NCBI GenBank assembly: GCA_020845955.1
Contig: JADLEU010000220.1
Location: 19,364-83,363 of the forward strand
Source of the DNA: Anaerolineales bacterium
GTDB lineage: Bacteria > Chloroflexota > Anaerolineae > Anaerolineales > UBA6663
DNA length: 64,000 nt
Direction: 5' to 3'
The position numbers and the translations under genes are program-made. The notes beneath the pieces are model-generated. The model saw nothing but the letters and a program-made list of their open reading frames with translations, was not told where the DNA came from and did no database searches. Of the stretch, positions 17,102 to 27,341 are shown piece after piece (position 1 is the stretch's first letter; the number at the start of each line of letters is the position of its first letter).

Positions 17102-17755
17102 CTAATGTCCCTTGGAGTCGCCGCCTACCCCGGCCTGCTTCATGCGCTTGGCCCGCCACCCGATCAGGCGCTCTTCTCCCCGCAGCAGCCGGCGGATATT
17201 GGGGCGCAGCGCCCAAGCCAGGAGGACAAATGCGCCCACGCCGTACAGAATGTACTCGGCCGGCGCCTGCTGGAAATAGGTTCGGTAGGCGAAGAGCAGC
17301 GTCGTGATCACGGCCACCGACATCGTCGCCACCGAGGCATAACCGATGCCAAACCATACCAAGACACCCATGGGCACGATGATGAGGACGCTCCAGGGCC
17401 AAATCGCCATGGCCGCGCCTACGCATGGCGCCCCCCCGGCACCGCCCTTGAAGCGCAGAAACACCGAGTAGTTGTGCCCCAGGATGGCAGCCAACCCGGC
17501 TAGGACCATACCCAGGGCGCGGGTTTCCGCCGGCAAGAGCCATTGGGCCAGCCAGACGCCGGCGGCGCCCTTTAGGGCATCCAGCAGCGCGGTGAGAACG
17601 CCGGCCGCCAATCCAGCCGCCCGCATGGCATTCGTACCCCCGGTTCGGCCGCTGCCTACCTGGCGCACGTCTTGACCCGAAATCGCCCTGACGATGACAT
17701 AGCCCATCGGAATCGAGCCAACTACGTAAGCAGCCAGCAAAACAAGCAATAACAT
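17102..17755 (-). CDS. plsY: Acyl-phosphate:glycerol-3-phosphate acyltransferase PlsY
   Basis: A 217-residue polytopic membrane enzyme that makes lysophosphatidate from acyl-phosphate and glycerol-3-phosphate in phospholipid synthesis. Visible motifs are GSIPMGYVI near the start, GSGRTGGTNAMR (34-45, the phosphate/acyl-phosphate loop; usual form GSGNxGATN) and a glycine-rich loop at FKGGAGGAP. The ATG at 17755 was preferred over a TTG at 17770 because GGAGGA lies seven bases before it. The basic C-terminal tail (RAKRMKQAGVGGDSKGH) is a little longer than usual. It is monocistronic, with a good terminator downstream. Confidence 0.9.
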   Translation of the reverse strand: MLLLVLLAAYVVGSIPMGYVIVRAISGQDVRQVGSGRTGGTNAMRAAGLAAGVLTALLDALKGAAGVWLAQWLLPAETRALGMVLAGLAAILGHNYSVFLRFKGGAGGAPCVGAAMAIWPWSVLIIVPMGVLVWFGIGYASVATMSVAVITTLLFAYRTYFQQAPAEYILYGVGAFVLLAWALRPNIRRLLRGEERLIGWRAKRMKQAGVGGDSKGH

Positions 17756-17823
17756 GATAGATTCCTCCAAGGGATGATGGCCTGCCTAGCCTGCTACAGT
17801 ATAACCCGTATCGCACACAAAGG

Positions 17824-18237
17824 TTACTCGCGCAGCTCTAGCCCAACCTCCTGGACGGTCCCAGCCGCGATGAAGAATCCCCGTCCCTGCCAGACGCCGC
17901 CTTCGCCAGGCGCCAGGATGACGTATACGGCCTCGGGGTAGTACGCCTGCGCGATATCACTGGCCGATGGCGTTTCGGGGCCCGCGGGGTGCGAGTGGAA
18001 AATGCCAACCACTTCCCAGCCACGGGCCTCGATATCGATCATGGCGCCGACTTGGTCCGCCGGAGCCATCAGATAGGCGGTCCGGCTATGCAGGCTGTTT
18101 TCCACCAGGTAGACGGCATGGACCAGGCCGGGCAGTCCACCCAGCAGCCCACAGGCCTCTTCCGGCCAGCAGCGGGCCGCATGGGCGGACAGGATCTCCC
18201 AATGCGCCCGCGGGACAACAAGCTTGTCGACGGTCAT
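17824..18237 (-). CDS. JAMM/MPN-domain metallopeptidase (M67-like)
   Basis: 137 residues from ATG 18237. The complete JAMM motif is present: upstream Glu E27 (EEACG), then H81-S-H83-P with S91-A-S-D94, giving HxH-x7-SxxD. Bacterial members process ubiquitin-like sulfur carriers or act in cysteine and cofactor biosynthesis. A perfect TATAAT on the minus strand (near 18280-18285) lies upstream, which makes longer starts inside that box unlikely. No ThiS/MoaD-like partner gene is seen nearby, so the substrate is unknown. Confidence 0.85.
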   Translation of the reverse strand: MTVDKLVVPRAHWEILSAHAARCWPEEACGLLGGLPGLVHAVYLVENSLHSRTAYLMAPADQVGAMIDIEARGWEVVGIFHSHPAGPETPSASDIAQAYYPEAVYVILAPGEGGVWQGRGFFIAAGTVQEVGLELRE

Positions 18238-18361
18238 TCCAGGATTGGCCGCCAGCGACCCCCGTGCTGGCAGCAGAGGCGCCATTATACAGCCTGGTTC
18301 ACTGGCCGCCAGGCAGCGCCGGCCTTGACACAACCCGTGGGCCAGACTAGAATGAAATTGT

Positions 18362-18377
18362 TTTAGTCTCGGCTAAA
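18362..18377 (+). promoter_or_regulatory. Putative operator of the DtxR/MntR-type regulator
   Basis: A perfect inverted repeat, TTTAG (18362-18366) and CTAAA (18373-18377) with a six-base spacer, 22 bases before the GTG start. The spacing and TTTAG/CTAAA arms resemble DtxR/MntR-family boxes, so autoregulation is likely. Confidence 0.5.
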
Positions 18378-18399
18378 TCGCTCGTTTGGAGCCACAAAG

Positions 18400-19086
18400 G
18401 TGATTTCGCACGCCGTCGAAGACTATTTGAAAGCAATCTACGAGCTGGCTGAAACGACTGGCAAAGTCAGCACCTCAGCGCTGGCTGAACGGCTGCGAGT
18501 GCAGCCCGGGTCGGTTACCGGCATGCTCCAGAAGCTGGCTGAAGGCCAAGAGGGCCAACCTCCGCTGGTGAACTACGAACGTCACAAGGGCGTCACCCTC
18601 ACCCGTGCCGGGCGCAAGATCGCGCTGGAGGTCATTCGCCATCACCGCCTGATCGAGCTGTACCTTTCCACCGCGCTCGGCTACGATTGGGACCAGGTGG
18701 ATGCCGAGGCTGAGAAGCTCGAGCATGTGATCTCCGAGGAGTTCGAAGACCGCATCAGCGCCATGCTCGGCCATCCCACGCACGACCCGCACGGCGATCC
18801 CATCCCGGCCAAGGATGGCTCAGTGTCGCCGCATAGCCAGGTGCCGCTGAGCGATGTTGACGCCGGCCAGTCAGCCCGTGTAGCCAGGGTGCGCGATGAT
18901 GATCCTGCCCTGCTGCGCTACTTGGGCGAGCTCGGCCTTGTGCCGGGCGCGCTGCTCACGGTCACCGATCGCGCGCCGTTCAACGGGCCCATCCACGTGC
19001 GTGTCTCCGGCGGCGATGACGCGCCCAGCCATGCGCTTGGCCGCGAGGTGACCGACAAGGTGTTTGTGGACGAAACCGGCTCTTGA
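18400..19086 (+). CDS. Metal-dependent transcriptional regulator, DtxR/MntR family
   Basis: 228 residues from GTG 18400. The N-terminal winged helix starts with ISHAVEDYLKAIYELAE and contains TSALAERLRVQPGSVTGMLQKL. The dimerisation/metal-binding domain follows (GRKIALEVIRHHRLIELYL, EAEKLEHVISEEFEDRI, HPTHDPHGDPIP), then a C-terminal SH3-like FeoA domain (about 150-225). The HRLIELYL and E-x-EKLEH-x-I-S segments hold the usual metal ligands. The family senses Fe2+ or Mn2+. Manganese is plausible because a probable Mn-type superoxide dismutase lies nearby, but no metal transporter gene is seen. Confidence 0.9.
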   Translation: MISHAVEDYLKAIYELAETTGKVSTSALAERLRVQPGSVTGMLQKLAEGQEGQPPLVNYERHKGVTLTRAGRKIALEVIRHHRLIELYLSTALGYDWDQVDAEAEKLEHVISEEFEDRISAMLGHPTHDPHGDPIPAKDGSVSPHSQVPLSDVDAGQSARVARVRDDDPALLRYLGELGLVPGALLTVTDRAPFNGPIHVRVSGGDDAPSHALGREVTDKVFVDETGS

Positions 19087-19096
19087 GCGGCCTTTC

Positions 19097-20578
19097 TTAG
19101 CCGCCCCCGGCGGGCCCGCCCAGCCCGCCTTCGGTCAGTTTGCGCACATCTCCCAGGACGGCGTCGACGTCAGCCAGCGTGATGGGCTGGCCGGTGTCCT
19201 TGTGCGCCAGGTCGCCGGCCGCGATGCGCTCGGCCGCGACCTCACGGATCGTCGTGTTGTGCTTCATGGCTTCCTTCACCAGTTCGGCCGCCTTGAGGTA
19301 ACCGATCAGGGGATTGAGCGCGGTCGCCACGATGGCGTTCTTGGCCAGCCAGCCCTCCGCCTTTTCTCGCTGGGCCACCACGCCGACCACGCAGCGCTGA
19401 GTGAAAGCCCGCACCGAGCCAATCATCACTTGCATGGCCTCGAACAGGTTGTGCGCCACAATGGGCATCATGACATTCAGTTCAAGCTGGCCGGCTTGGG
19501 CAGCCAGGGCCACGGTGTGATCGCAGCCTTGAATGTGGAACATCGCCTGGTTGAGCATCTCGGCCAGCACAGGGTTGACCTTGCCCGGCATAATCGATGA
19601 CCCCGGCTGAACCGCCGGAAGCCGGATTTCGTCGAGCCCAGTGGTCGGGCCGGAGGACAACAGCCGGAAGTCATTGGCGATCCGCGTCAGCGTGACCGCC
19701 GTGGTGCGCAGCGCACCCGAGAAGTCCACGGCGTCAGCCAGCGACTGCATAGACTCGAACAGGTTGTCGGACTCGCGGAGCGTCAGGCCAGTCATCTGCC
19801 CCAGCGTTGCCACCATGCGGGCGTGGTACTCGGGGTGCGCGTTCAGGCCCGTGCCGGTGGCGGTGCCCCCGATCCCCAGGCGGCGCAGCCCCTCGGCAGC
19901 GCGGGCCACCCGCTCGCGGTCGCGGGCCACGGCCCGCGCATAGCCCCCAAACTCCTGCCCCAGGCGCACCGGCACGGCATCCTGGAGGTGCGTGCGGCCG
20001 GACTTCACAATATCGTCGAACTCCACCGCCTTGGCCTGAAGCGCGCCGCTCAGCCCAGCCAGCACGCCCAACAGCTCGTCCAGCCGCCACAAGGCGCCCA
20101 GCCGGATGGCCGTTGGGATGGTGTCGTTGGTCGACTGGGCCATGTTGACGTGATCGTTGGGGCTGACGATATAGCGCCCGCGCGTCCCACCCAGCAGCTC
20201 GGTCGCCCGGTTCGCGATCACCTCGTTGGTGTTCATGTTGTGCGAGGTGCCGGCCCCGGCCTGGAAGGGGTCTACCACGAACTGGTCGTCCCATTTCCCG
20301 GCCCGCACCTCTTCGGCGGCGGCCACGATCGCGTCGGCCAGTGCCTGGCCGGCAAAGCGCCGCCCATCCACCTCACGATCGGCAAACAGGCCCAGCGCGC
20401 TGTTCACCTTGGCGGCCGCCCCCTTGATAGTGGCCATGCTCCAGATGAAGGCTCGCCAGGGGCGCAGACCGGAGATGGGAAAATTCTCCACCGCCCGCTG
20501 CGTCTGGGCCCCGAAGAGCGCCCGGGCCGGCACCTGTAGCTCTCCCAGCGAATCTTTTTCAGTTCGGTAGTCTGTCAT
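19097..20578 (-). CDS. Class II fumarase / aspartate ammonia-lyase family enzyme
   Basis: 493 residues. Superfamily motifs are QAGAGTSHNMNTNEVIANRA (106-125), the SGRTHLQDAVP segment with H197, and the signature GSSIMPGKVNP (327-337). The enzyme either hydrates fumarate to malate or deaminates aspartate to fumarate. The SGRTHLQDAVPVRLGQEF stretch and QAGAGTS resemble aspartases, while PGKVNP is more fumarase-like, so sequence reading alone does not settle it. Its 3' end is 10 bases from the convergent regulator gene. The ferredoxin terminator lies just upstream, so it should have its own promoter. Confidence 0.85.
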   Translation of the reverse strand: MTDYRTEKDSLGELQVPARALFGAQTQRAVENFPISGLRPWRAFIWSMATIKGAAAKVNSALGLFADREVDGRRFAGQALADAIVAAAEEVRAGKWDDQFVVDPFQAGAGTSHNMNTNEVIANRATELLGGTRGRYIVSPNDHVNMAQSTNDTIPTAIRLGALWRLDELLGVLAGLSGALQAKAVEFDDIVKSGRTHLQDAVPVRLGQEFGGYARAVARDRERVARAAEGLRRLGIGGTATGTGLNAHPEYHARMVATLGQMTGLTLRESDNLFESMQSLADAVDFSGALRTTAVTLTRIANDFRLLSSGPTTGLDEIRLPAVQPGSSIMPGKVNPVLAEMLNQAMFHIQGCDHTVALAAQAGQLELNVMMPIVAHNLFEAMQVMIGSVRAFTQRCVVGVVAQREKAEGWLAKNAIVATALNPLIGYLKAAELVKEAMKHNTTIREVAAERIAAGDLAHKDTGQPITLADVDAVLGDVRKLTEGGLGGPAGGG

Positions 20579-20621
20579 CGCTCCCTGGCCTCATCGCCTG
20601 CGCGCCCGCGCGGGCATGAAA

Positions 20622-20649
20622 AGAGGGAGCCCGCACCGCGGCTCCCTCT
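20622..20649 (-). terminator. Rho-independent terminator after the ferredoxin gene
   Basis: Perfect 10-base arms (AGAGGGAGCC at 20622-20631, complement at 20640-20649), an 8-base loop, and TTTT following on the minus strand. Confidence 0.8.
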
Positions 20650-20674
20650 CGGCGTTGACTCCGCATCACTGCAG

Positions 20675-21094
20675 CTATTTGCCAGCGTTATAGCCTGGGC
20701 CGACCTTGTAGAAGTCGTAATTGGGCTGGATATCCTGACGCAGATCGACCACCTCACCCGCGGCCAGCGTGACGGTTTCCTCGAGAATGATGGCCTCGCC
20801 CTTGTTGTTGTGACCTTCGTAGTGCTCGGTGGCTCGCGGCGCGAAGCTGGGATCGATCGGCTTGCTCAAGCGCTCGCCGCCCTTGGCCTGGTACTTGCCC
20901 GGCACCTCGTCTTCGGTGAAAATGGCCTCGAACGGGCACTCGGGAATGCACGCGCCGCAGTCGATGCAGGTGTCTGGATCGATGTACATCCAGGGCCACT
21001 CGCTCTCGGGTTTACCGGGCACGATGCATTCGACGGGGCAGACCTCGATGCAGCCCCCGTCACGCAGGCACAAACTGGTAATGATGTGAGTCAT
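20675..21094 (-). CDS. Ferredoxin with two Fe-S cluster motifs
   Basis: A 139-residue acidic electron carrier. Eight cysteines are visible: C9, C15, C19, C23 in CLRDGGCIEVCPVEC, and C43, C46, C49, C53 in CIDCGACIPEC. The second set is a canonical 4Fe-4S motif. The first lacks the usual early CxxC, as in 7Fe-type ferredoxins, so a 3Fe-4S or an atypical 4Fe-4S cluster is likely there. A C-terminal extension of about 75 residues follows. GGAGG precedes the ATG, and a clear terminator ends the gene. Confidence 0.88.
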   Translation of the reverse strand: MTHIITSLCLRDGGCIEVCPVECIVPGKPESEWPWMYIDPDTCIDCGACIPECPFEAIFTEDEVPGKYQAKGGERLSKPIDPSFAPRATEHYEGHNNKGEAIILEETVTLAAGEVVDLRQDIQPNYDFYKVGPGYNAGK

Positions 21095-21180
21095 GTAGTC
21101 CTCCAGAAAAGTGAGGCCAGCCGCCGCAGGCGGCTTGAGCGGGCGTCAAGCCGGGCGGAGGCCAGCCTGTTTAGGATCCG

Positions 21181-21798
21181 TTAACGCCCCTTGGCGGCGG
21201 CGTAGCGCCTGGCAACCTCTTCCCAGTTCACCACGTTCCACCACGCCTTGAGGTAGTCCGGCCGGCGGTTCTGATACTTGAGATAGTAGGCGTGTTCCCA
21301 AACATCGACCCCAAGAATAGGCTGCAGGCCTTCCATCAGCGGACTGTCTTGGTTGGCAGTCGAATGCACGAGCAGAGCGCCGCTCTTGTTTAGCGACAGC
21401 CAGGCCCAGCCGCTGCCAAAACGGGTGGCCCCGGCCGTGTTGAGCTTCTCGACACAGGCGTCAAACCCTCCGAAGGCAGCGTCAATCGCGGCGGCCAGTT
21501 CGCCAGCGGGTTTGCCGCCCCCATTGGGGCCCATGATCTTCCAGAACATCGAATGATTGGCATGCCCGCCCCCATTGTTGCGCACGGCCGTGCGGATAGC
21601 CTCCGGCAGCGCGCCCAGATCAGAGATGAGTTGTTCGGCTGTCTTGTTCTGAAAATCTGGGGCGCTCTCAAGGGCCTTGTTCAGGTTCGCAACGTAGGCC
21701 GCATGGTGTTTGCCATGGTGGATCTCCATGGTCTGCGCGTCGATGTACGGTTCTAGAGCGTTGGGAGCGTACGGAAGCGGGGGCAATTCATGAGCCAT
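21181..21798 (-). CDS. sodA: Superoxide dismutase, Fe/Mn family (probably Mn)
   Basis: 205 residues, the normal length. The metal ligands can be placed at H27 (EIHHGKHH), H82 ([11 protein letters not shown]), D165 and H169 ([12 protein letters not shown]). The TANQDSPL stretch (147-154) supplies the C-terminal domain Gln typical of Mn enzymes, and GPNGGGKP is also Mn-like. It converts superoxide to H2O2 and O2 in the cytoplasm. AAGGAG precedes the ATG. It is divergent from a DMT transporter gene, and a palindrome lies between the two. A hairpin (21119-21135) follows the gene. Confidence 0.93.
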   Translation of the reverse strand: MAHELPPLPYAPNALEPYIDAQTMEIHHGKHHAAYVANLNKALESAPDFQNKTAEQLISDLGALPEAIRTAVRNNGGGHANHSMFWKIMGPNGGGKPAGELAAAIDAAFGGFDACVEKLNTAGATRFGSGWAWLSLNKSGALLVHSTANQDSPLMEGLQPILGVDVWEHAYYLKYQNRRPDYLKAWWNVVNWEEVARRYAAAKGR

Positions 21799-21832
21799 GA
21801 GCGTGTCTCCTTCGACAGCGCGGTCGGAGAAA

Positions 21833-21861
21833 TTGACCGCATAAACCAGATAGAGTAATAT
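21833..21861 (+). promoter_or_regulatory. Putative promoter of the DMT transporter gene
   Basis: TTGACC (21833-21838) and TAATAT (21856-21861) with a 17-base spacer. Transcription would begin near 21868, inside the 14-base palindrome. Confidence 0.6.
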
Positions 21862-22879
21862 GGCACAAGCGCTTGTGATTTTAGTCCCACCCCTACACTT
21901 TTGTCAAGTTAGGTGCCCCATTTTCGCGCGCGCAGCACGCCGCACCGCCGGCGCTCCCTACTTCGGGATCTTCATCGGCATCGCCGCAGTCTCTACGGCC
22001 TCGTTGTTCATCCGCTACGCCCAACAGGGCGGCGCCCCGTCGTTGGTCATCGCGGCCTACCGCCTGACCCTGGCCAGCTTGCTGCTGGCCCCGTTAGCCG
22101 CCTGGCGCCGTCGGTCCGAGCTGGGCCAACTGAGCCGCCGTCACTGGGCGCTCGCCCTGGTTTCGGGCGGGTTCCTGGCCGCACATTTCGCCGCCTGGAT
22201 CAGCTCACTGGCCTTTACCTCCGTAGCCAGCTCGGTGGTGTTGGTCAGCACCAGCCCTCTGTTCGTGGCGCTGGTGGCAGCGTTGGCGCTGCGCGAGCGC
22301 CTAACCCGGACCGTGCTGGTCGGGCTGGCGCTGACCCTGGCTGGCGCGGCTGTGGTGGCCCTCAGTGATGCCTGCGCCAGGGGATGCCCGCCCTGGCAGA
22401 CCTTCGTGCGCGGGCCTGCCTTTGGAGGCGACCTCTTGGCGCTCCTGGGGGCAGCGGCCGGCGCGGTCTACTTCACGATTGGCCGGGCGTTGCGCGCAAC
22501 CATGTCCCTCACGGCCTATGTCTCGCTGACTTATGGCACGGCAGCGGTTGGGCTGCTAGCGGCGGCCTGGGCTGCTGGGCTGCCCATGACCGGCTATGCG
22601 CCCCAGGTCTATGGCTGGTTTGTGCTGCTGGCCCTGGTCCCCCAATTGGTCGGGCACAGCGCCTTCAATTGGGCGCTGAGATACCTGCCGGCCACCTATG
22701 TGGCGGTGACGGTGCTCGGCGAACCGATTGGCTCCATCGTTCTGGCCGTGCTGCTCTTGGGCGAAGTGCCATCGCCCCTCAAGTTGGCCGGCAGCGCGTT
22801 GATCGTCGCCGGCATCGCCGTCGCCTCCTGGCGTTCAGCCACAATCACGAGCACGCCGCATGAGCAGATCGCCAGTTGA
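21860..22879 (+). CDS. EamA/DMT-family transporter
   Basis: 339 residues with ten hydrophobic segments arranged as two EamA repeats (about 40-165 and 190-330). Typical features are SLFIRYAQ in the first helix and [28 protein letters not shown] near the end. These inner-membrane proteins export or import small metabolites; the substrate is unknown. The ATG at 21860 lies within the predicted -10 box. If that promoter is real, translation should start at GTG 21875 instead, losing only five residues. Neither start has a clear ribosome-binding site. Confidence 0.85.
   Translation: MAQALVILVPPLHFCQVRCPIFARAARRTAGAPYFGIFIGIAAVSTASLFIRYAQQGGAPSLVIAAYRLTLASLLLAPLAAWRRRSELGQLSRRHWALALVSGGFLAAHFAAWISSLAFTSVASSVVLVSTSPLFVALVAALALRERLTRTVLVGLALTLAGAAVVALSDACARGCPPWQTFVRGPAFGGDLLALLGAAAGAVYFTIGRALRATMSLTAYVSLTYGTAAVGLLAAAWAAGLPMTGYAPQVYGWFVLLALVPQLVGHSAFNWALRYLPATYVAVTVLGEPIGSIVLAVLLLGEVPSPLKLAGSALIVAGIAVASWRSATITSTPHEQIAS
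21864..21877. promoter_or_regulatory. Perfect 14-base palindrome, operator-like
   Basis: CACAAGCGCTTGTG is its own reverse complement. It overlaps the predicted transcription start of the transporter gene and lies upstream of the divergent sod gene, a position suited to a repressor. The central GC resembles sites of LacI-type regulators, but the protein is unknown. Confidence 0.5.
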
Positions 22880-22927
22880 TTTCTCAAGTATTTGTTGTAT
22901 ATTCAAACTGCCCCAAGGAGATGGCGC

Positions 22928-23422
22928 ATGAACACACGGTGCTACCGATGTGGATGGAGCTTTTCCCTCAGTCGGGAAGTCATCGAGAACGCGGTCGCCA
23001 ATGCCGGTAACGACAATATCCACGTGGAGCATTGCCCACGTTGCCGGCAGGTCATCAAGATCCCTATACAACAGCTGCGGCGCGCCCTGCCACCCGGTTG
23101 GACCCCGGCCAACCGGCCGGCCGACGAGGTCACTGGCCCTAACGGGGCCACCATGGAGATGCCCGCGGCGGCCGCCCCAGAAGCATCAACACCGGCGCCA
23201 GAGCTCGAGGCAGGTCCTAAGGTTGCTCCGGGACCCGCCCAGGCCCGCAAGCGGTCCCGCCGCACTCAGGCGTCCGAGCCCGTTGACGAACTGCTCGCAG
23301 AGGAGGCCAGCCCCGCTACGAAACCCAAGACCCCAACCCGCCGCCCGAGGAAGACCGGCGCGGCCACCACTCCGGCCGCAAAGACCACGAAGAAGCCCGC
23401 GCGCAAGCAGACCAAGCCTTAG
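22928..23422 (+). CDS. Zinc-ribbon protein with lysine/proline-rich basic tail
   Basis: 164 residues from ATG 22928, with AAGGAG at good spacing. The N-terminus has paired CxxC motifs (C5, C8 and C36, C39) that should bind zinc. From about residue 60 the chain becomes low-complexity, first Ala/Pro/Glu, then strongly basic (KRSRRT, TRRPRKTG, KTTKKPARKQTKP). The tail resembles the C-terminus of linker histones and other nucleic-acid-binding proteins. The next gene, nine bases on, encodes an H1-like protein, so both may coat DNA or RNA. I do not recognise a named family. Confidence 0.65.
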   Translation: MNTRCYRCGWSFSLSREVIENAVANAGNDNIHVEHCPRCRQVIKIPIQQLRRALPPGWTPANRPADEVTGPNGATMEMPAAAAPEASTPAPELEAGPKVAPGPAQARKRSRRTQASEPVDELLAEEASPATKPKTPTRRPRKTGAATTPAAKTTKKPARKQTKP

Positions 23423-23431
23423 GAGGAACCC

Positions 23432-23701
23432 ATGAGTGATATGAGCGACATGCCCGCTGTGCCCGCGATGGAGGCGCCCGCGGAGCCGGCCCCAATGCCC
23501 GAGCCCCCCGCGGCTGCCCCAGCTCGCAAGGCTGCCAAGAAGAGCAGCAAGAAGGCGGCTGGCAAGAAGACCGCCAAGAAGGCGGCTGCCAAGAAGACTG
23601 CCAAGAAGACCGCTAAGAAGGCCGCTGGCAAGAAGGCCGCCAAGAAGGTCGCTGGCAAGAAGACCGCTAAGAAATCGGCCAAGAAGGGCAGCCGGAAGTA
23701 A
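23432..23701 (+). CDS. Histone H1-like Lys/Ala-rich protein
   Basis: 89 residues. An acidic/proline-rich head (about 1-30) is followed by a tail built of KKAAGKKTAKK-type units to the end. This is the composition of eukaryotic H1 C-termini and of bacterial H1-like proteins such as HctB or AlgP, which bind DNA non-specifically. AGGAGG precedes the ATG. The coding DNA is itself an imperfect repeat of AAGAAG/GCTGGC units, so its length may vary between strains. A strong hairpin follows the stop. Confidence 0.75.
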   Translation: MSDMSDMPAVPAMEAPAEPAPMPEPPAAAPARKAAKKSSKKAAGKKTAKKAAAKKTAKKTAKKAAGKKAAKKVAGKKTAKKSAKKGSRK

Positions 23702-23716
23702 CTAGCGTTGAGGGTG

Positions 23717-23749
23717 AAGCCCGCCCTGGGCCGCGGTCCGGGCGGGCTT
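23717..23749 (+). terminator. Hairpin after the H1-like gene
   Basis: AAGCCCGCCC (23717-23726) pairs perfectly with GGGCGGGCTT (23740-23749) around a 13-base loop. The T-run is short. It lies between convergent genes. Confidence 0.65.
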
Positions 23750-23771
23750 GTGCTGTCTGGCGCCAGTCTAT

Positions 23772-24374
23772 TCAGCAGTACAGGCCGCGATCCTGGATGA
23801 GCCGAGCTACGGCGGGGGGGACGAGTTGGTCAATCGGCCGGCCCGCTCGCACCCGTTGGCGCACCTCGTGCGAGGCGATATTCAGTGGGGGCACATCGAC
23901 GAACTCAAGACGTTCGGTGACTCCTGGGATCTTCTGCTCCAGGCTCGCCAGGTCAACCTCATCCCCCGGGCGCCGCAGCACGCCGAGCGTGCAGCCGGCC
24001 ACAAACTCCCTCGGGCGCCCCCAGGTGGGCAGGTCGCGGAGGGAATCCCCGCCCATCAAGTAGAACAGCTCAGCGTTCGGGAACTCTGCCTGCAGCAGCG
24101 CCACCGTGTCGGCGGCCCAATGAGGACCGGGCCGATCCACGTCAACGCGCGAAATGGCAAAGGCTGGCTCGCCGGCGATGGCCGCGGCAACCAGGTCCAG
24201 GCGATCGGCCACGGGCGTAATCTGGCGCTCTTGCTTGTGCGGCGGGTCGGCTGTTACCACCCACAGGACGAAGTCCAGGTTGAGTTGCGCGCGCGCCGCC
24301 CTGGCCAACAGCAGGTGCCCATTGTGAGGCGGATCAAAGGTGCCGCCCAGCAAGCCGAGCCGCGTGGCAGGCAT
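23772..24374 (-). CDS. nadD: Nicotinate-nucleotide adenylyltransferase
   Basis: 200 residues. NadD joins nicotinate mononucleotide and ATP to deamido-NAD in the cytoplasm. The N-terminal nucleotidyltransferase motif GGTFDPPHNGHL (10-21) is intact, with YLMGGDSLRDLPTW in the middle. The C-terminal segment reads NIASHEVRQRV where many NadD proteins have ISSTxIR, a mild variant of the ATP-binding motif. The ending (IDQLVPPAVARLIQDRGLY) is typical. It is the third gene of an obgE-membrane protein-nadD operon, a common arrangement; the gap to the preceding gene is three bases. Confidence 0.92.
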   Translation of the reverse strand: MPATRLGLLGGTFDPPHNGHLLLARAARAQLNLDFVLWVVTADPPHKQERQITPVADRLDLVAAAIAGEPAFAISRVDVDRPGPHWAADTVALLQAEFPNAELFYLMGGDSLRDLPTWGRPREFVAGCTLGVLRRPGDEVDLASLEQKIPGVTERLEFVDVPPLNIASHEVRQRVRAGRPIDQLVPPAVARLIQDRGLYC

Positions 24375-24377
24375 GTC

Positions 24378-24779
24378 CTACGTACGGCGAATGAAGAAGT
24401 ACACGAGGACGGCCAAGGGGATGTAGGTCGCGAGATTAGCCGCTAGAGACGCAATCGCCCCCAGGCGCGCCTTTGGCCGGTCCATCAAGGCCAACACCCC
24501 TGCCTCGATCAGCACTGAGAGCACAAAGGCCAGACTCAGCCAGACGAGGTACCCAACGGAAAACACAAACCCGGTCAGGAAGAGACCGACCACCCCGCTG
24601 CCAACGTTCATCACCACGGCCGCCAGCAGGGCGCGCCCGACCCCGGACCAGCGCAGCACGGTCAATATCCCTGCCTCCACCAGGACCACGGCGACAAACG
24701 CCGCCAACCCGGCAGCCACGCCTAACCCCAACGCGACGATCAGGCCGGGGCCGGCCACGTCAAGTGGAAAGTTGGGCAT
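24378..24779 (-). CDS. Small membrane protein, unknown function
   Basis: 133 residues with four hydrophobic segments (about 12-34, 47-70, 72-95, 108-129), small residues predominating. No catalytic motif is recognised. It lies between obgE and nadD with gaps of 17 and 3 bases and is almost certainly co-transcribed with them. Confidence 0.7.
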   Translation of the reverse strand: MPNFPLDVAGPGLIVALGLGVAAGLAAFVAVVLVEAGILTVLRWSGVGRALLAAVVMNVGSGVVGLFLTGFVFSVGYLVWLSLAFVLSVLIEAGVLALMDRPKARLGAIASLAANLATYIPLAVLVYFFIRRT

Positions 24780-24796
24780 GGGTTCGGCTCCTTAGC

Positions 24797-27340
<2,544 letters not shown>

Positions 27341-27341
<1 letters not shown>

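Noticed and set aside
23520-23700. Simple DNA minisatellite
   Set aside because: The repeats keep one frame with a ribosome site, acidic head and stop, so they are explained by the H1-like protein.
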